A stretch of DNA of 64,000 bases from NCBI GenBank assembly GCA_017541025.1, contig JAFXZY010000076.1:56654-120653 (forward strand). The letters run 5' to 3'. Source of the stretch: Bacteroidaceae bacterium. GTDB lineage: Bacteria > Bacteroidota > Bacteroidia > Bacteroidales > Bacteroidaceae. The stretch's first letter is position 1. Every line of letters starts with the position of its first letter. Shown piece by piece: positions 8,750 through 17,974 of this stretch. Under the pieces are notes generated by a model. The model searched no databases, was not told where the DNA came from, and saw nothing but the letters and a program-made list of their open reading frames with translations. Position numbers and translations under genes: made by a program.

Positions 8750-10624
8750 TTAATCAACAATATAAAGAACAGCATCAGAAAGCTTAAGCTTATTATCAGG
8801 GCACTCTATAACGTTGCCCATATAATCATAAACTATTGCTTTGGATGATTTTTTGTAAGTATAACTAGTATTTTGATAAGGCGACCAAATAGCACGTACT
8901 ACATGCTTGTCAGGAGTCACCCATTGTACACGAAAAATATTGTCATTACTCTTGAGAGTAGGCCGTGTACTTCCATCAGGACAGAACTTAGTGAGCGTAC
9001 GGAAAGCTTGCATAGACGGCTTGTCAGAAAAATCGGCATGAATAAATCCAAAACAGTCCTCTTTCTCGCTCATATTTGTCTCCCTTGAGCGAAAATTGTA
9101 CCAGAACACCCTATCTATACCATAGGCAAAGGACAGCAGGAAAATGCGCGCTACCCTTCGTGCTTGTTCTTCTTCCTTGTCAGGAATGGGATGTGCATAC
9201 ATTCTGGTCTGGAAAACAATGTTGCCGGACAGGTCGTCGGAGTTTAATTTATAAATTCCAGCTACGGCGCCTTTTATGCGTTCTGTACCTGCGGATATTA
9301 AGGTTATTAATGAATCGCCAGGATGCAAAGCTTCATCGCTGAGATAACGACCCGGATGTGCGGCTGTTATAGGAAATACGTATTCAAAATCAGCATCGGC
9401 ACAGCGGTCCACAAAAGCTGGCACGTCACCTAACGACTCATTTGTAATGGGGTCGTAACGTTTATTCAATGGCGACATGTGAAGTATAGGGTATAACTTA
9501 GTGTGAAGAACATGCAATTCAAACCACGCTTTTGAGGGCAAAGAAGAATTATAATAAAAGGGCATACCTTGTGCCAACACTATAGTTCCACCTCGTTTCA
9601 CATAATCTACTAGTAAAGGGAAATAGTCAAGTGGGAAGTATTCGTCGGTAGTGGCTATCAATACAGGAATATGTGAAGGATTAAGACCTCGAAGATGTAG
9701 AAAATCAACGGCAACTACATTCCTTGCTTTAGGCTTTAGATAGGTTTCCACCTGCGCATCATTCAGGGTCCTGTAGCCTGTCGTTCTGTCTCGCAAATAC
9801 CCTACAGTAATCTGTTGTTCATAGATGCCAAGACGTCTCAGAGCAGCTGGCAGGAAATCTGTATAAAAACCCTCTGACGTCTCTTTCTCCTCGCTAGTAC
9901 TCATACCGCATTCTGTCAGCCATACTGGCTTTCTGAAGTCGTAATGTTCCATCAGCCTAGCTATTTTTTCAAAACATGGAATTAATTCCTCAGGACTGAA
10001 GTATGAATGAAAATTCATTACATCATAGTAGTCATGCGCATTCAGCTTACACAACTCCTCAAAGAAGTTGCTTTGCATCTCTGCCAGTCCGCTAAGCACT
10101 ATTTGATTCTGAGGACTACGATCTTTAAGACGATCATAAACCTGCTGAAGACTCTTCACATATTGCTCGGGTAAATTCTTTATTCCACGCATCAAATTAA
10201 CTTCATTGAGCATCTCCCAATATCTGATTCTTCCATTATAATGAAATGCCAAAGTATCAATATAAGTTGTATAGTTAGGGTCATCCCACGGATATTTCCC
10301 AAGACAAGTCAGGATTCCCAGCAGTTGAAGTTCTCTTTCCTCACCACATTTCAATACATTATCAAAGACTTTCGGGAAAAAATTATACGGGCTACTAGAA
10401 AATACTGTACCGAAGTCCAAATCAGAACGAAACCATCCAACTCCAGCCTCATGAAGCATATCCAGCTCGCGATCACGAATTTCATAGTCCCAACCCTTCC
10501 TTGTAAGATGTGTACAGACCCCATAAGGGTTCTGTAATGTTTGTGTACATGGAAAAAGCACTTGCCCTGACAATCCTGTCTGGGTCAATAATATTGCTAT
10601 TAAAATGGCAATCAGCTTTTTCAC
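8750..10624 (-). CDS. Secreted GH39-like clan GH-A glycosidase
   Basis: 624 residues starting at GTG, with a signal peptide (to about residue 20). A TIM-barrel glycosidase core carries the acid/base Asn140-Glu141 (YWEMLNEVN) and the nucleophile Glu238 (VWLTECGMS), the arrangement of clan GH-A enzymes such as GH39 beta-xylosidases. Residues from about 310 to 380 look like an alpha/beta amidotransferase-like accessory domain, and the C-terminus is beta-rich. Substrate is unknown; xylan-related chemistry would fit the other enzymes in the window. It is monocistronic and divergent from nnrD. Confidence 0.7.
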   Translation of the reverse strand: MKKLIAILIAILLTQTGLSGQVLFPCTQTLQNPYGVCTHLTRKGWDYEIRDRELDMLHEAGVGWFRSDLDFGTVFSSSPYNFFPKVFDNVLKCGEERELQLLGILTCLGKYPWDDPNYTTYIDTLAFHYNGRIRYWEMLNEVNLMRGIKNLPEQYVKSLQQVYDRLKDRSPQNQIVLSGLAEMQSNFFEELCKLNAHDYYDVMNFHSYFSPEELIPCFEKIARLMEHYDFRKPVWLTECGMSTSEEKETSEGFYTDFLPAALRRLGIYEQQITVGYLRDRTTGYRTLNDAQVETYLKPKARNVVAVDFLHLRGLNPSHIPVLIATTDEYFPLDYFPLLVDYVKRGGTIVLAQGMPFYYNSSLPSKAWFELHVLHTKLYPILHMSPLNKRYDPITNESLGDVPAFVDRCADADFEYVFPITAAHPGRYLSDEALHPGDSLITLISAGTERIKGAVAGIYKLNSDDLSGNIVFQTRMYAHPIPDKEEEQARRVARIFLLSFAYGIDRVFWYNFRSRETNMSEKEDCFGFIHADFSDKPSMQAFRTLTKFCPDGSTRPTLKSNDNIFRVQWVTPDKHVVRAIWSPYQNTSYTYKKSSKAIVYDYMGNVIECPDNKLKLSDAVLYIVD

Positions 10625-10646
10625 AACGTTGTTAATTTGAGATACA

Positions 10647-10678
10647 CAAAAGTAAGTATTTTATACTAAACAGCCAAA
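10647..10678 (-). promoter_or_regulatory. Promoter of the GH39-like gene
   Basis: Minus-strand TTTG (10675-10678), 20-base spacer, TACTTTTG (10647-10654), 23 bases before the GTG start at 10624. Confidence 0.75.
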
Positions 10679-10694
10679 CTTATTGTACGTTATC

Positions 10695-10725
10695 TTGTAT
10701 ATTTTACAAAAAAAACATACTTTTG
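10695..10725 (+). promoter_or_regulatory. Promoter of nnrD, fixing its start codon
   Basis: TTG (10695-10697), 20-base spacer, TACTTTTG (10718-10725). A possible upstream TTG start at 10723 lies inside the -7 box and cannot be in the message, so ATG 10741 is the start. Confidence 0.75.
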
Positions 10726-10740
10726 TGTTCAAAAGAAACA

Positions 10741-11583
10741 ATGACGAGAATGCTACCTATAACAGAAAACCTTATTTCGAGATGGTTGAAAACTCGAGAC
10801 CCTTTCAGCCATAAGGGTGATTATGGCCGTGCTTCTCTCGTTGCCGGGAGTGTTGGAATGGTCGGTGCTGCCATTCTGTCTGCCCGTGCCTGTATGCGAA
10901 GCGGCGTTGGCTTGCTCACCGTACATGTCCCAGAATGCGGATACAGCATTATCCAGCAAAGTGTTCCCGAGGCAAAATGTATTGCCGACGAACATTACAC
11001 ACACCATACTATCATAGAGATTCCCCTATATACAGACGTGATAGGGATAGGTCCTGGCATTAATCAGCACATACAGACCCATTGGGCTTTGCACAGCCTG
11101 ATGCTAAATTACCCCAAGGTCCCGATGGTTTTCGATGCCGATGCACTGAATATCTTGGCGTATAACCAGCACTGGTATCCACAGATTCCCAAAGGAAGCA
11201 TCCTCACCCCCCATCCTGGCGAGATGGAGCGACTGGGTTTAGAGCCTCAGGAAATGGCAGAAAAGTACGGTGTAGTTGTGGTGCTGAAGGGGCATCATAC
11301 TCATATCTATGTGCCAAAAGATGGTGAGGTTCTGGTTTACGAGAACACACTGCACGGAAACGCAGGGATGGCCGTAGGTGGCTCAGGCGATGTGCTAACG
11401 GGTATCATTCTGGCTTTGATGGCACAGCATTATACAGCAGAGCAAGCAGCCGTTATGGGTGTATGGATTCACGCCTTATCGGCCGACCTGGCTCTTGCCG
11501 ATGGAAACAGTATGGAATCGCTGCTTCCGTCTGATATTATCGCCCACTTGGGAGCTGCTTTCAATGCTTCCCGTTTACAATAG
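10741..11583 (+). CDS. nnrD: ADP/ATP-dependent NAD(P)H-hydrate dehydratase
   Basis: About 280 residues. Features are KGDYGRASLVAGS near the N-terminus, the DADALN motif, TPHPGEMERL and the ribokinase-like nucleotide loop NAGMAVGGSGDVLTGII. It repairs the damaged nicotinamide cofactor (6S)-NAD(P)HX in the cytoplasm. In many bacteria this domain is fused to the epimerase NnrE; here only the dehydratase half is present and no epimerase is visible nearby. The 3' end overlaps the convergent pdxT by 23 bases. Confidence 0.9.
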   Translation: MTRMLPITENLISRWLKTRDPFSHKGDYGRASLVAGSVGMVGAAILSARACMRSGVGLLTVHVPECGYSIIQQSVPEAKCIADEHYTHHTIIEIPLYTDVIGIGPGINQHIQTHWALHSLMLNYPKVPMVFDADALNILAYNQHWYPQIPKGSILTPHPGEMERLGLEPQEMAEKYGVVVVLKGHHTHIYVPKDGEVLVYENTLHGNAGMAVGGSGDVLTGIILALMAQHYTAEQAAVMGVWIHALSADLALADGNSMESLLPSDIIAHLGAAFNASRLQ

Positions 11584-12121
11584 TTTCAAGCCAATACCGG
11601 TGTACCCTCGTATCTTCGGTTAGTTCAGGATGGAAAGAGCAAGCCAACATATTGTCTTGCCGCACAGCCACTACATGATTATCCAACGTTGAAAGAATCT
11701 CTACCCTACCACCTACGCGCTCTACATAAGGCGCACGGATAAAGACCATAGGCACTTCACCTATACCTTTTATATTATGAAAAATCTGGAAACTCCCCAA
11801 CTGCCTGCCGTAGGCATTACGTTTTACCGTTATATCCATACAGCCAAGATGCTGATCGTCCAAAAGAATCATTCCAGCGCAAGTGCCAAAGACTGGAAGT
11901 CCGTTTCTGATGACCTTTTGGATTGGTTCGAAGAGTGATTCATCCTTCATCACCTTCATCATAGCCGTACTCTCACCACCTGGAAGAATAAGACCGTCAA
12001 AAGGCTGCTGCCAGTCGCTCAGATTGCGTATTAAAACACTCTCCACACACAACCGCTCCAATACCTGACAATGTTCCTCAAATGCTCCCTGCAGGGCTAA
12101 TATTGCTATCTTCGTTTTCAT
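11561..12121 (-). CDS. pdxT: Pyridoxal 5'-phosphate synthase glutaminase subunit
   Basis: 186 residues, class I glutamine amidotransferase. [10 protein letters not shown] is at the N-terminus, LPGGEST follows, the catalytic Cys sits in FGTCAGM, and the His/Glu pair is in FHPELTED. It supplies ammonia from glutamine to PdxS for de novo PLP synthesis. The start overlaps the pdxS stop by 4 bases (ATGA type), so the two are translationally coupled. Confidence 0.95.
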   Translation of the reverse strand: MKTKIAILALQGAFEEHCQVLERLCVESVLIRNLSDWQQPFDGLILPGGESTAMMKVMKDESLFEPIQKVIRNGLPVFGTCAGMILLDDQHLGCMDITVKRNAYGRQLGSFQIFHNIKGIGEVPMVFIRAPYVERVGGRVEILSTLDNHVVAVRQDNMLACSFHPELTEDTRVHRYWLETIVNGKH

Positions 12122-12990
12122 TTCCCTCTCTCTGCCATCAGCAACTCTATCTCCTGCTCGTTGATGCCGACCATTGCTTCACCTAAATCTTCACTCAATT
12201 CGGCCAGAATCTCCGGGTTGTTGTAGTTGGTGACAGCCTTCACGATAGCTTGTGCACGTTTGGCAGGATTGCCACTCTTAAAAATGCCGCTTCCTACGAA
12301 TACGCCTTCGGCACCCAACTGCATCATCAGGGCAGCATCGGCAGGCGTTGCCACACCTCCTGCAGCAAAATTCACAACGGGCAACTTGCCGTTCTCGTGA
12401 ACAAACTGCGCCAATTCGTATGGAACGCGCAGTTGCTTGGCAGCCTCATAGAGTTCATCCTCGCTCATACTTACCAACCTACGGATCTCGCTCTGCATCA
12501 TACGCATGTGTCGTACCGCCTGAATGATATCACCTGTACCGGGTTCGCCTTTTGTACGAATCATCGTTGCACCCTCGTTGATACGACGCAATGCCTCGCC
12601 TAAATCTTTTGCTCCGCAGACAAAGGGAACCTTGAACTTACGCTTATCAATGTGATAGACATCATCGGCAGGAGAAAGCACCTCGCTCTCATCTATGTAA
12701 TCAATTTCGATAGCCTCTAGTATCTGCGCCTCTGCGAAATGGCCAATACGACATTTTGCCATCACAGGAATGGTTACAGCCTCCTGTATTCCTTTAATCA
12801 TTTTAGGATCGCTCATGCGACTAACACCACCTGCTGCACGTATGTCGGCAGGTATTCGTTCCAATGCCATTACAGCACAGGCTCCGGCAGCTTCGGCTAT
12901 CTTTGCTTGCTCTGGGGTTGTTACATCCATTATCACTCCGCCCTTCAGCATCTGTGCCAGGTTGCGGTTCAATTGCGTTCTATCTTCCAT
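12118..12990 (-). CDS. pdxS: Pyridoxal 5'-phosphate synthase lyase subunit
   Basis: 290 residues from ATG 12990 ([15 protein letters not shown]), the usual PdxS length and N-terminus. Typical segments are [43 protein letters not shown] and the phosphate loop [14 protein letters not shown]. It condenses pentose and triose phosphates with ammonia into PLP. A longer reading from 13032 is possible but a TACCTTTG -7 box lies inside it, so 12990 is preferred. The gene is divergent from the kinase-AraC fusion, a likely regulator. Confidence 0.95.
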   Translation of the reverse strand: MEDRTQLNRNLAQMLKGGVIMDVTTPEQAKIAEAAGACAVMALERIPADIRAAGGVSRMSDPKMIKGIQEAVTIPVMAKCRIGHFAEAQILEAIEIDYIDESEVLSPADDVYHIDKRKFKVPFVCGAKDLGEALRRINEGATMIRTKGEPGTGDIIQAVRHMRMMQSEIRRLVSMSEDELYEAAKQLRVPYELAQFVHENGKLPVVNFAAGGVATPADAALMMQLGAEGVFVGSGIFKSGNPAKRAQAIVKAVTNYNNPEILAELSEDLGEAMVGINEQEIELLMAERGK

Positions 12991-13017
12991 TTTTTTTAAT
13001 TTTTGAGTTTTCTGCGA

Positions 13018-13048
13018 CAAAGGTACACCCAAGTGTCTATGCCATAAA
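13018..13048 (-). promoter_or_regulatory. pdxST promoter
   Basis: Minus-strand TTTA (13045-13048), 19-base spacer, TACCTTTG (13018-13025). It is separated from the divergent promoter of the kinase-AraC gene by under 100 bases, so one regulator could act on both. Confidence 0.7.
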
Positions 13049-13114
13049 TAATCTCTTCCTATACGGCCAAACTTTCCTCATAAAGAAGAAATATTGTAGA
13101 AAACGGAATACTTA

Positions 13115-13146
13115 TTTGGGTAAACGAGGCATTTACATTACCTTTG
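13115..13146 (+). promoter_or_regulatory. Promoter of the kinase-AraC fusion gene
   Basis: TTTG (13115-13118), 20-base spacer, TACCTTTG (13139-13146), 19 bases before ATG 13166. Confidence 0.75.
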
Positions 13147-13165
13147 CATCGGGAAAGAAAGAAAT

Positions 13166-14242
13166 ATGAAGGCGGTACTTTGCATAAATGGTTCAGACAG
13201 TATGGGACACGCGGGCATTCAGGCAGACGTGAGAACCATCAAGGACTTGGGAGGCTACGCGGTAACAGTCGTTACGGCTGTAACCATTCAGAACTCTATG
13301 GGCATTACCAGCGTACACCAATTGCCCACCAATCTGGTATTGGGTCAGCTGAGAGCTGTTTACGAGGAAATGCTACCTCAAGCCATAAAGGTAGGAATGA
13401 TGGACAATGCCACAACCATCAGTTCTATAGCCAAGGAGATTGTCGGTTGCTCCAATATTATCTGCTCGCCTGTGATATTAGCTTCTCACGGAGGCTTGCT
13501 GATGTCCAACGATTCGCTGCAGGCATACCGCCAACACCTCTTCCCTATCTGCCGAGTACTAATTATAAAATGTACGGATGCTGAAATTCTGTTGGGCCAG
13601 CGCATCAGTACGGATGCCGATATGTCAGAAGCAGCAAATCTTCTGCACGATATGGGGCCTGAGTGGGTACTGCTTCGTGGTGGTACATTCGCCAAAGGAC
13701 GCATCAATGCATTACTTTCAGGGCCCGATAGCCAAAAGTATTTTTCTTCGGTAAATATAGAAGGATGGCAGCGTCATGGCGTTGGAGGTACTCTTTCTAC
13801 CGCTATTGCCGCCCGTCTGGCACAGGAAGACGATGTGCCCACAGCAATAACCAATGCCCACAACTACATGCACAGCCAAGTGGTTTATGCCTCGGCACAA
13901 CCCAGGTCGTTACAGCCACACAATCTGTACAATCGATTTATGACGTTACTTTCACAGCATTATGCAACAGCGCACGATGTTTCCTTCTATGCTGCGCAGC
14001 TTTCAATTTCTACGCGATACTTGTCCCAGATTACCAACGTTGTCTGTGGTCGGTCGCCCAAGCAAGTAATAGATGATTACCTGATTCAGGAGTGCGAGCA
14101 ATTACTCTCCACTACCTCGCTTACGATACAACAGATTTCCAATCAGTTGGGATTCACGACCCAGATTGCCTTTGCCAAGTTCTTTAAGAGCCGGAAGGGA
14201 TGCTCTCCGACCGTTTTCCGCGACGGTAGAATTCTTCGTTAA
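13166..14242 (+). CDS. Degenerate ThiD/PdxK-like kinase domain fused to AraC-type HTH
   Basis: 358 residues. Residues 1-240 follow the hydroxymethylpyrimidine/pyridoxine kinase fold (INGSDSMGHAGIQADVRTI near the N-terminus, VTAVTIQNSMG, IKVGMMDN). Residues about 262-350 are an AraC-type double helix-turn-helix (ISTRYLSQITN, then LTIQQISNQLGF and FKSRKGCSPTVFR). Catalytic signatures are altered. The ThiD anion-hole motif GTGCT, with its catalytic Cys, reads GVGGT at 205-209. The usual DPVM reads SPVI, and TPN-x-x-EA reads KCTDAE. Being divergent from pdxST, it is likely a regulator that binds a B6 or HMP-like ligand (inference) rather than a working kinase. Its stop overlaps the convergent S41 gene by 4 bases. 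Confidence 0.85.
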   Translation: MKAVLCINGSDSMGHAGIQADVRTIKDLGGYAVTVVTAVTIQNSMGITSVHQLPTNLVLGQLRAVYEEMLPQAIKVGMMDNATTISSIAKEIVGCSNIICSPVILASHGGLLMSNDSLQAYRQHLFPICRVLIIKCTDAEILLGQRISTDADMSEAANLLHDMGPEWVLLRGGTFAKGRINALLSGPDSQKYFSSVNIEGWQRHGVGGTLSTAIAARLAQEDDVPTAITNAHNYMHSQVVYASAQPRSLQPHNLYNRFMTLLSQHYATAHDVSFYAAQLSISTRYLSQITNVVCGRSPKQVIDDYLIQECEQLLSTTSLTIQQISNQLGFTTQIAFAKFFKSRKGCSPTVFRDGRILR

Positions 14243-17200
14243 AGTTCCTTCAATAGCTCACGTACGGCGGCCTCCAACTGAAGGTCGGTTCCCTTGACAA
14301 CTGTCTCGGGTCGGTTTAGGATGTAAACATCAGGCTCCAACTGCGTATTCTCCAGATAAGAACCGTCGGGCAACTGATAGCCAATAACAGGTACACCGAA
14401 TACCAATGAAGGATCTTGCAATGTTTCCCAGTTCACAGAACTCATGGTACCGGGAACAGGAGCACCAACCAGTTTACCTAACTTCTGATGGCTATACACC
14501 CAGGGTGTCCCGTGCGCATTGCTGTAGTTGCTCTCGCATTGCAACATAATGCTGGGATGGTTGTAACGTCTGCTAGGCATATCGCAAACTTCTCTGCCGC
14601 GAATTACTTGCGTAAAATACTTTTTTCCCGAGAACAGGATCTCTATATCCTCATGGAGACGACCGCCTCCGTTATAGCGGGTATCGATGACAATGCCCTC
14701 CTTCAGATTGTACTTACCTAAGATGTCTGAATAAACATCGCGGAAACTGGCATCGTCCATACCTTCGATGTGTACATAACCCAAACGGCCGTTGGAGAGG
14801 CGTTCCACCTCAGCTGCTCTGCTCTTTATCCAACGTTTGTACAACAGGTCTGATTCTTCGGAACGACTGACGGGAAGTACCACTTCATCCCATGTGCCGG
14901 CACTACCCTTCAGGCTTACCAGCGTCTTCTTACCTTTGCATTGGTTCAAGAGTTGGGACAGATCTGTGTCCTTGGTTATAGGCTGTCCGTTGATAGCAGT
15001 TATCATATCGCCTGCCTTAACCTTGCTTTTGGCCTTAAAGAACGGTCCCTCTTCCAACACGGCAGTAATCTTTATACCTTCTGTTGCTTCAGATAAGTCA
15101 TACAGCAAGCCCAAGCTGGCTGTAGCATCGCCCTTGGCTGGGTGACTATACCTTCCACCAGTATGACTTACGTTCAGTTCACCCAAAAGTTCGCTCAGCA
15201 TTTCGGCATAGTCGTAGTTGTTGGCAATATGAGGCAAGAAGCGAGCATAGTTCTGAACCATCATATCCCAATCGCAACCGTTATAATCGGTACGGAAAAT
15301 CTTCTTGTTTATCTGCTTGGCTATGTGGCGCAACATATATTCGCGCTCGGCAGCAAGGTCCAGTTTCATCTGGGCACTATAGGTAATGGCTGTTGTCTTA
15401 TCGCCCTTCTCGATCTTCTTCATGCTGCTGCCCAACGAGTACAGATTGCCGTCCTTATCCATCTGTAGCACACCGCTTCCGCCTTTACTGAGCAACTTGG
15501 TTTCGTGTTTGCGCAAATCCATCTTCCACAGGTCGGGCGAACCTTCAAAGGCCGAAAAGTAATACAGATTCTCCCCGTCCTTGCTCACAATGGCATCACC
15601 CAAACGGCTACTGTTTGGTGTCAGTCGGACAATGCGGTCCTCTATGTTCTCAAACTCTATTGCCAGGACCTTGGCAGAATCGGCATTCTCTTTTTTATTG
15701 TCTTTCTTCTCTTCCTTCTTGCTATCGTTATCGTTCTTCTTCTTCCCGTTATCGTTACCGTTATCGTTCTTCTTCTCATTTTTCTTTTCCAATTCCTTCA
15801 AAAGAGCATAGTCTTCTGCAGAAAGACGATAGCGGTCGTAAGCATCCTGCGTTAGGAAAGCCAGAAACACATCCATCTGACTGCCCCACGATGCGTGACT
15901 ACGCATACCATAGCGTTCGCTCTCGAAGAGGATTGCCTTGCCGTCCATAACCCAACGGGGTCTTCCACTCATATAACCACTCTGCGTAATAGGATGAATC
16001 TCACCACCTTCGGCACTAACGATTCCCTGGTCGGTATATGGGTCACGCTTATTGGCGATAAAACTAAGGACGAACCACTTACCGTCTGGGCTCCATTCAA
16101 AATCGAACCCACCGTCCTGACGATACCATTTACTACCGTCTGTTACTTGCGTAATCTTCTTGGTCTTCAGATCAACCACCTTCAGTTTGATACGATCTTC
16201 GATGAAGGCCAGCTTCTTGCCGTCAGGACTGTATTTGGGACTTTGACGCTCCACCTGAGAGAAGTCGGGCTTACCATCCAACTTCAGTTCGGGCAGTTCA
16301 GGGAAAACGCTTTCCTCCTTAATCAATGTAGCATTGGCAAAGTTCAGGTCTTCGTCTCTTACGATGCTGGCTGTATAGAGTTGCCAGTTGCCATTTCGTT
16401 CTGAAGCATAAACAATGGTACGACCATCGGGTGCAAAATCCACATCTGCTTCAGCGCCAGCGGTCTGAGAGATTCTTCTGGTAGTTGCATATTCTACGCT
16501 GGTAACAAACACCTCGCCTCTTACGATAAAGGCGATTTGCTTACCATCCTTACTTACAACTGACTGACGGGCACCACTCGAGAAAGTCAGATCAGAAATT
16601 ACAGGTTCATCGTCGCGAGTAAGGGTGATATTCAGTTTCCTGGGCTTCTCGCTCCCTTTCTGCGTATAGATTTCTCCATTAAAGGTATAGCAGAGTAAGC
16701 CGTTCTTGGCAGAACTGAGGAAACGAACCGGATGTGTCTTAAAGTTGGTAACAGCCTGAGGGTCTTTAGCTTTGGTGGCTCCTGACTGGGCAGCACAACT
16801 GTACACATTCATACTGCCGCCATTGCGCTCGCTTAAGAAATAAAGCGTCTTGCCGTCGACACTTAATACAGGATTACGGTCTTCGCCTGCATGTTCTGTT
16901 AAATTGGTGTGCTGCTGACTGGCAGCATCGTAGAACCAAATATCTCGAGTAATAGATGAGGTATGATGCTTGCGCCATTCATCTTCGTAACCCTTACGGT
17001 CCTGATAATAGAAACTCTTTCCGTCGGAGGCAAGACTTATCATTTCGGCAGGCGAAGCCAATATCTGTAACGTTCTTCCTCCCTTTACAGACACCTTATA
17101 CAACTCAGGCAAACGACTTGAGGGGAACATCACACTCTCTGCAGGATCTTGGATATTAGCACCAAAAATCACAAATTTCCCGTCTGGCGTAAAAGCCTGA

Positions 17201-17556
17201 GGAACCTCTGCCGTACTGTTATAGGTAAGACGGGTTGCTGAACCGCCTTCAGCAGACATCACGAAAACATCCATATTGCCGTGCCTATCGCTCGAGAAGG
17301 CAATCTGCTTGCCGTCGGCACTCCATATCGGTGAACATTCATAGCTGTCCTGCGTTGTCAGCTGAACAGCCGTTCCGCCTTCTGCCGATACTTTATAGAT
17401 ATCACCCTTGTAGCAAAAAAGAACTTGCGAACCATCAGGGCTCAACATAACATCTCTCAACCAAAGCGGTGTGATTGCCTCATTAGCCATCACATCTTGC
17501 GCTGCGCCAATCAACATAGTCATCAGTGCAATAGCAACACCATTTCTTGTCTTCAT
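14239..17556 (-). CDS. Tricorn-like S41 peptidase with beta-propeller and PDZ domain
   Basis: 1105 residues with a signal peptide (to about residue 24). The first 560 or so residues contain repeated WD40-like PD40 blades (SPDGSQVLFCYKGDIYKVSAEGG and related). A charged Lys/Asn/Asp/Glu linker follows (about 590-650), then a tricorn core, a PDZ domain (VKAGDMITAINGQPI) and a C-terminal S41 protease with DTRYNGGG and the probable catalytic Ser in ESNYSNAHGTPW. It likely trims peptides in the periplasm. The linker is encoded partly by 6-base repeats (NDNG units). It has its own promoter. Confidence 0.88.
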   Translation of the reverse strand: MKTRNGVAIALMTMLIGAAQDVMANEAITPLWLRDVMLSPDGSQVLFCYKGDIYKVSAEGGTAVQLTTQDSYECSPIWSADGKQIAFSSDRHGNMDVFVMSAEGGSATRLTYNSTAEVPQAFTPDGKFVIFGANIQDPAESVMFPSSRLPELYKVSVKGGRTLQILASPAEMISLASDGKSFYYQDRKGYEDEWRKHHTSSITRDIWFYDAASQQHTNLTEHAGEDRNPVLSVDGKTLYFLSERNGGSMNVYSCAAQSGATKAKDPQAVTNFKTHPVRFLSSAKNGLLCYTFNGEIYTQKGSEKPRKLNITLTRDDEPVISDLTFSSGARQSVVSKDGKQIAFIVRGEVFVTSVEYATTRRISQTAGAEADVDFAPDGRTIVYASERNGNWQLYTASIVRDEDLNFANATLIKEESVFPELPELKLDGKPDFSQVERQSPKYSPDGKKLAFIEDRIKLKVVDLKTKKITQVTDGSKWYRQDGGFDFEWSPDGKWFVLSFIANKRDPYTDQGIVSAEGGEIHPITQSGYMSGRPRWVMDGKAILFESERYGMRSHASWGSQMDVFLAFLTQDAYDRYRLSAEDYALLKELEKKNEKKNDNGNDNGKKKNDNDSKKEEKKDNKKENADSAKVLAIEFENIEDRIVRLTPNSSRLGDAIVSKDGENLYYFSAFEGSPDLWKMDLRKHETKLLSKGGSGVLQMDKDGNLYSLGSSMKKIEKGDKTTAITYSAQMKLDLAAEREYMLRHIAKQINKKIFRTDYNGCDWDMMVQNYARFLPHIANNYDYAEMLSELLGELNVSHTGGRYSHPAKGDATASLGLLYDLSEATEGIKITAVLEEGPFFKAKSKVKAGDMITAINGQPITKDTDLSQLLNQCKGKKTLVSLKGSAGTWDEVVLPVSRSEESDLLYKRWIKSRAAEVERLSNGRLGYVHIEGMDDASFRDVYSDILGKYNLKEGIVIDTRYNGGGRLHEDIEILFSGKKYFTQVIRGREVCDMPSRRYNHPSIMLQCESNYSNAHGTPWVYSHQKLGKLVGAPVPGTMSSVNWETLQDPSLVFGVPVIGYQLPDGSYLENTQLEPDVYILNRPETVVKGTDLQLEAAVRELLKEL
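15723..15776. repeat. Hexamer-type CGTTAT repeats inside the S41 gene
   Basis: Interrupted CGTTAT/CGTTAC/CGTTCT units in the coding strand complement, encoding the NDNGNDNG part of the charged linker. Same 6-base class as at 18064, 36103 and 61583. Confidence 0.7.
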
Positions 17557-17582
17557 TACTATATAATGTTAGGATTTTGCTG

Positions 17583-17614
17583 CAAATATAGAGATAAATG
17601 TGCAGACCACCAAA
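17583..17614 (-). promoter_or_regulatory. Promoter of the S41 peptidase gene
   Basis: Minus-strand TTTG (17611-17614), 20-base spacer, TATATTTG (17583-17590), 26 bases before the ATG at 17556. Confidence 0.7.
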
Positions 17615-17735
17615 CGATAAGACAAAAAACAGTAAGCCAACCATTTTCTGGTCAACTCACTGTTGTTAGTTAATCCTTTATCTACTCATTTCACTATCAT
17701 AACAGTTTCAGAAGACAAAAAGTGAAGTGATGAAA

Positions 17736-17790
17736 AAGATTATATTAATCCCCGAACACGGAACTCGTGCCGGGGATTAATGTTCACAAA
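17736..17790 (-). terminator. Terminator after the 53-residue peptide gene
   Basis: Stem ATTAATCCCCG (17744-17754) pairs with CGGGGATTAAT (17771-17781), with an inner CACG/CGTG pair. On the minus strand it is followed by ATATAATCTTTTT. It closes the transcription unit of the peptide and the LamG protein. Confidence 0.85.
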
Positions 17791-17811
17791 TATCTAACCA
17801 AAAAGGTATGG

Positions 17812-17973
17812 TTACTCCTTGTCGTCAGACCAGATTTCCCAATTACTTTCTTTTGTCAGTGCCTCGCCACCATCTACTGTGGTGGTACCATCAATTACCA
17901 GGCTCTCTGCCAACATGTTGACAACCTCGGCCTCTTCTACCCGGAGGGCAGGAGTGATATACAATTTATTCAT
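17812..17973 (-). CDS. Small peptide coupled to a T9SS-type surface protein
   Basis: 53 residues from ATG 17973 (MNKLYITPALRVEEAE...), ending in an acidic Trp-containing tail (NWEIWSDDKE). The ATG lies one base past the stop codon of the upstream surface protein, so translation is probably coupled. It has no signal peptide or membrane segment. The layout Y-x-x-P followed by a hydrophobic/acidic segment with MLAES resembles unannotated short Bacteroidales peptides that I recognise only loosely. A longer start at 17997 would overlap the upstream gene. Function unknown. Confidence 0.6.
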   Translation of the reverse strand: MNKLYITPALRVEEAEVVNMLAESLVIDGTTTVDGGEALTKESNWEIWSDDKE

Positions 17974-17974
17974 A

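Noticed and set aside
12991-13032. N-terminal extension of PdxS by 14 residues
   Set aside because: It contains the -7 promoter box and does not fit the PdxS family N-terminus.
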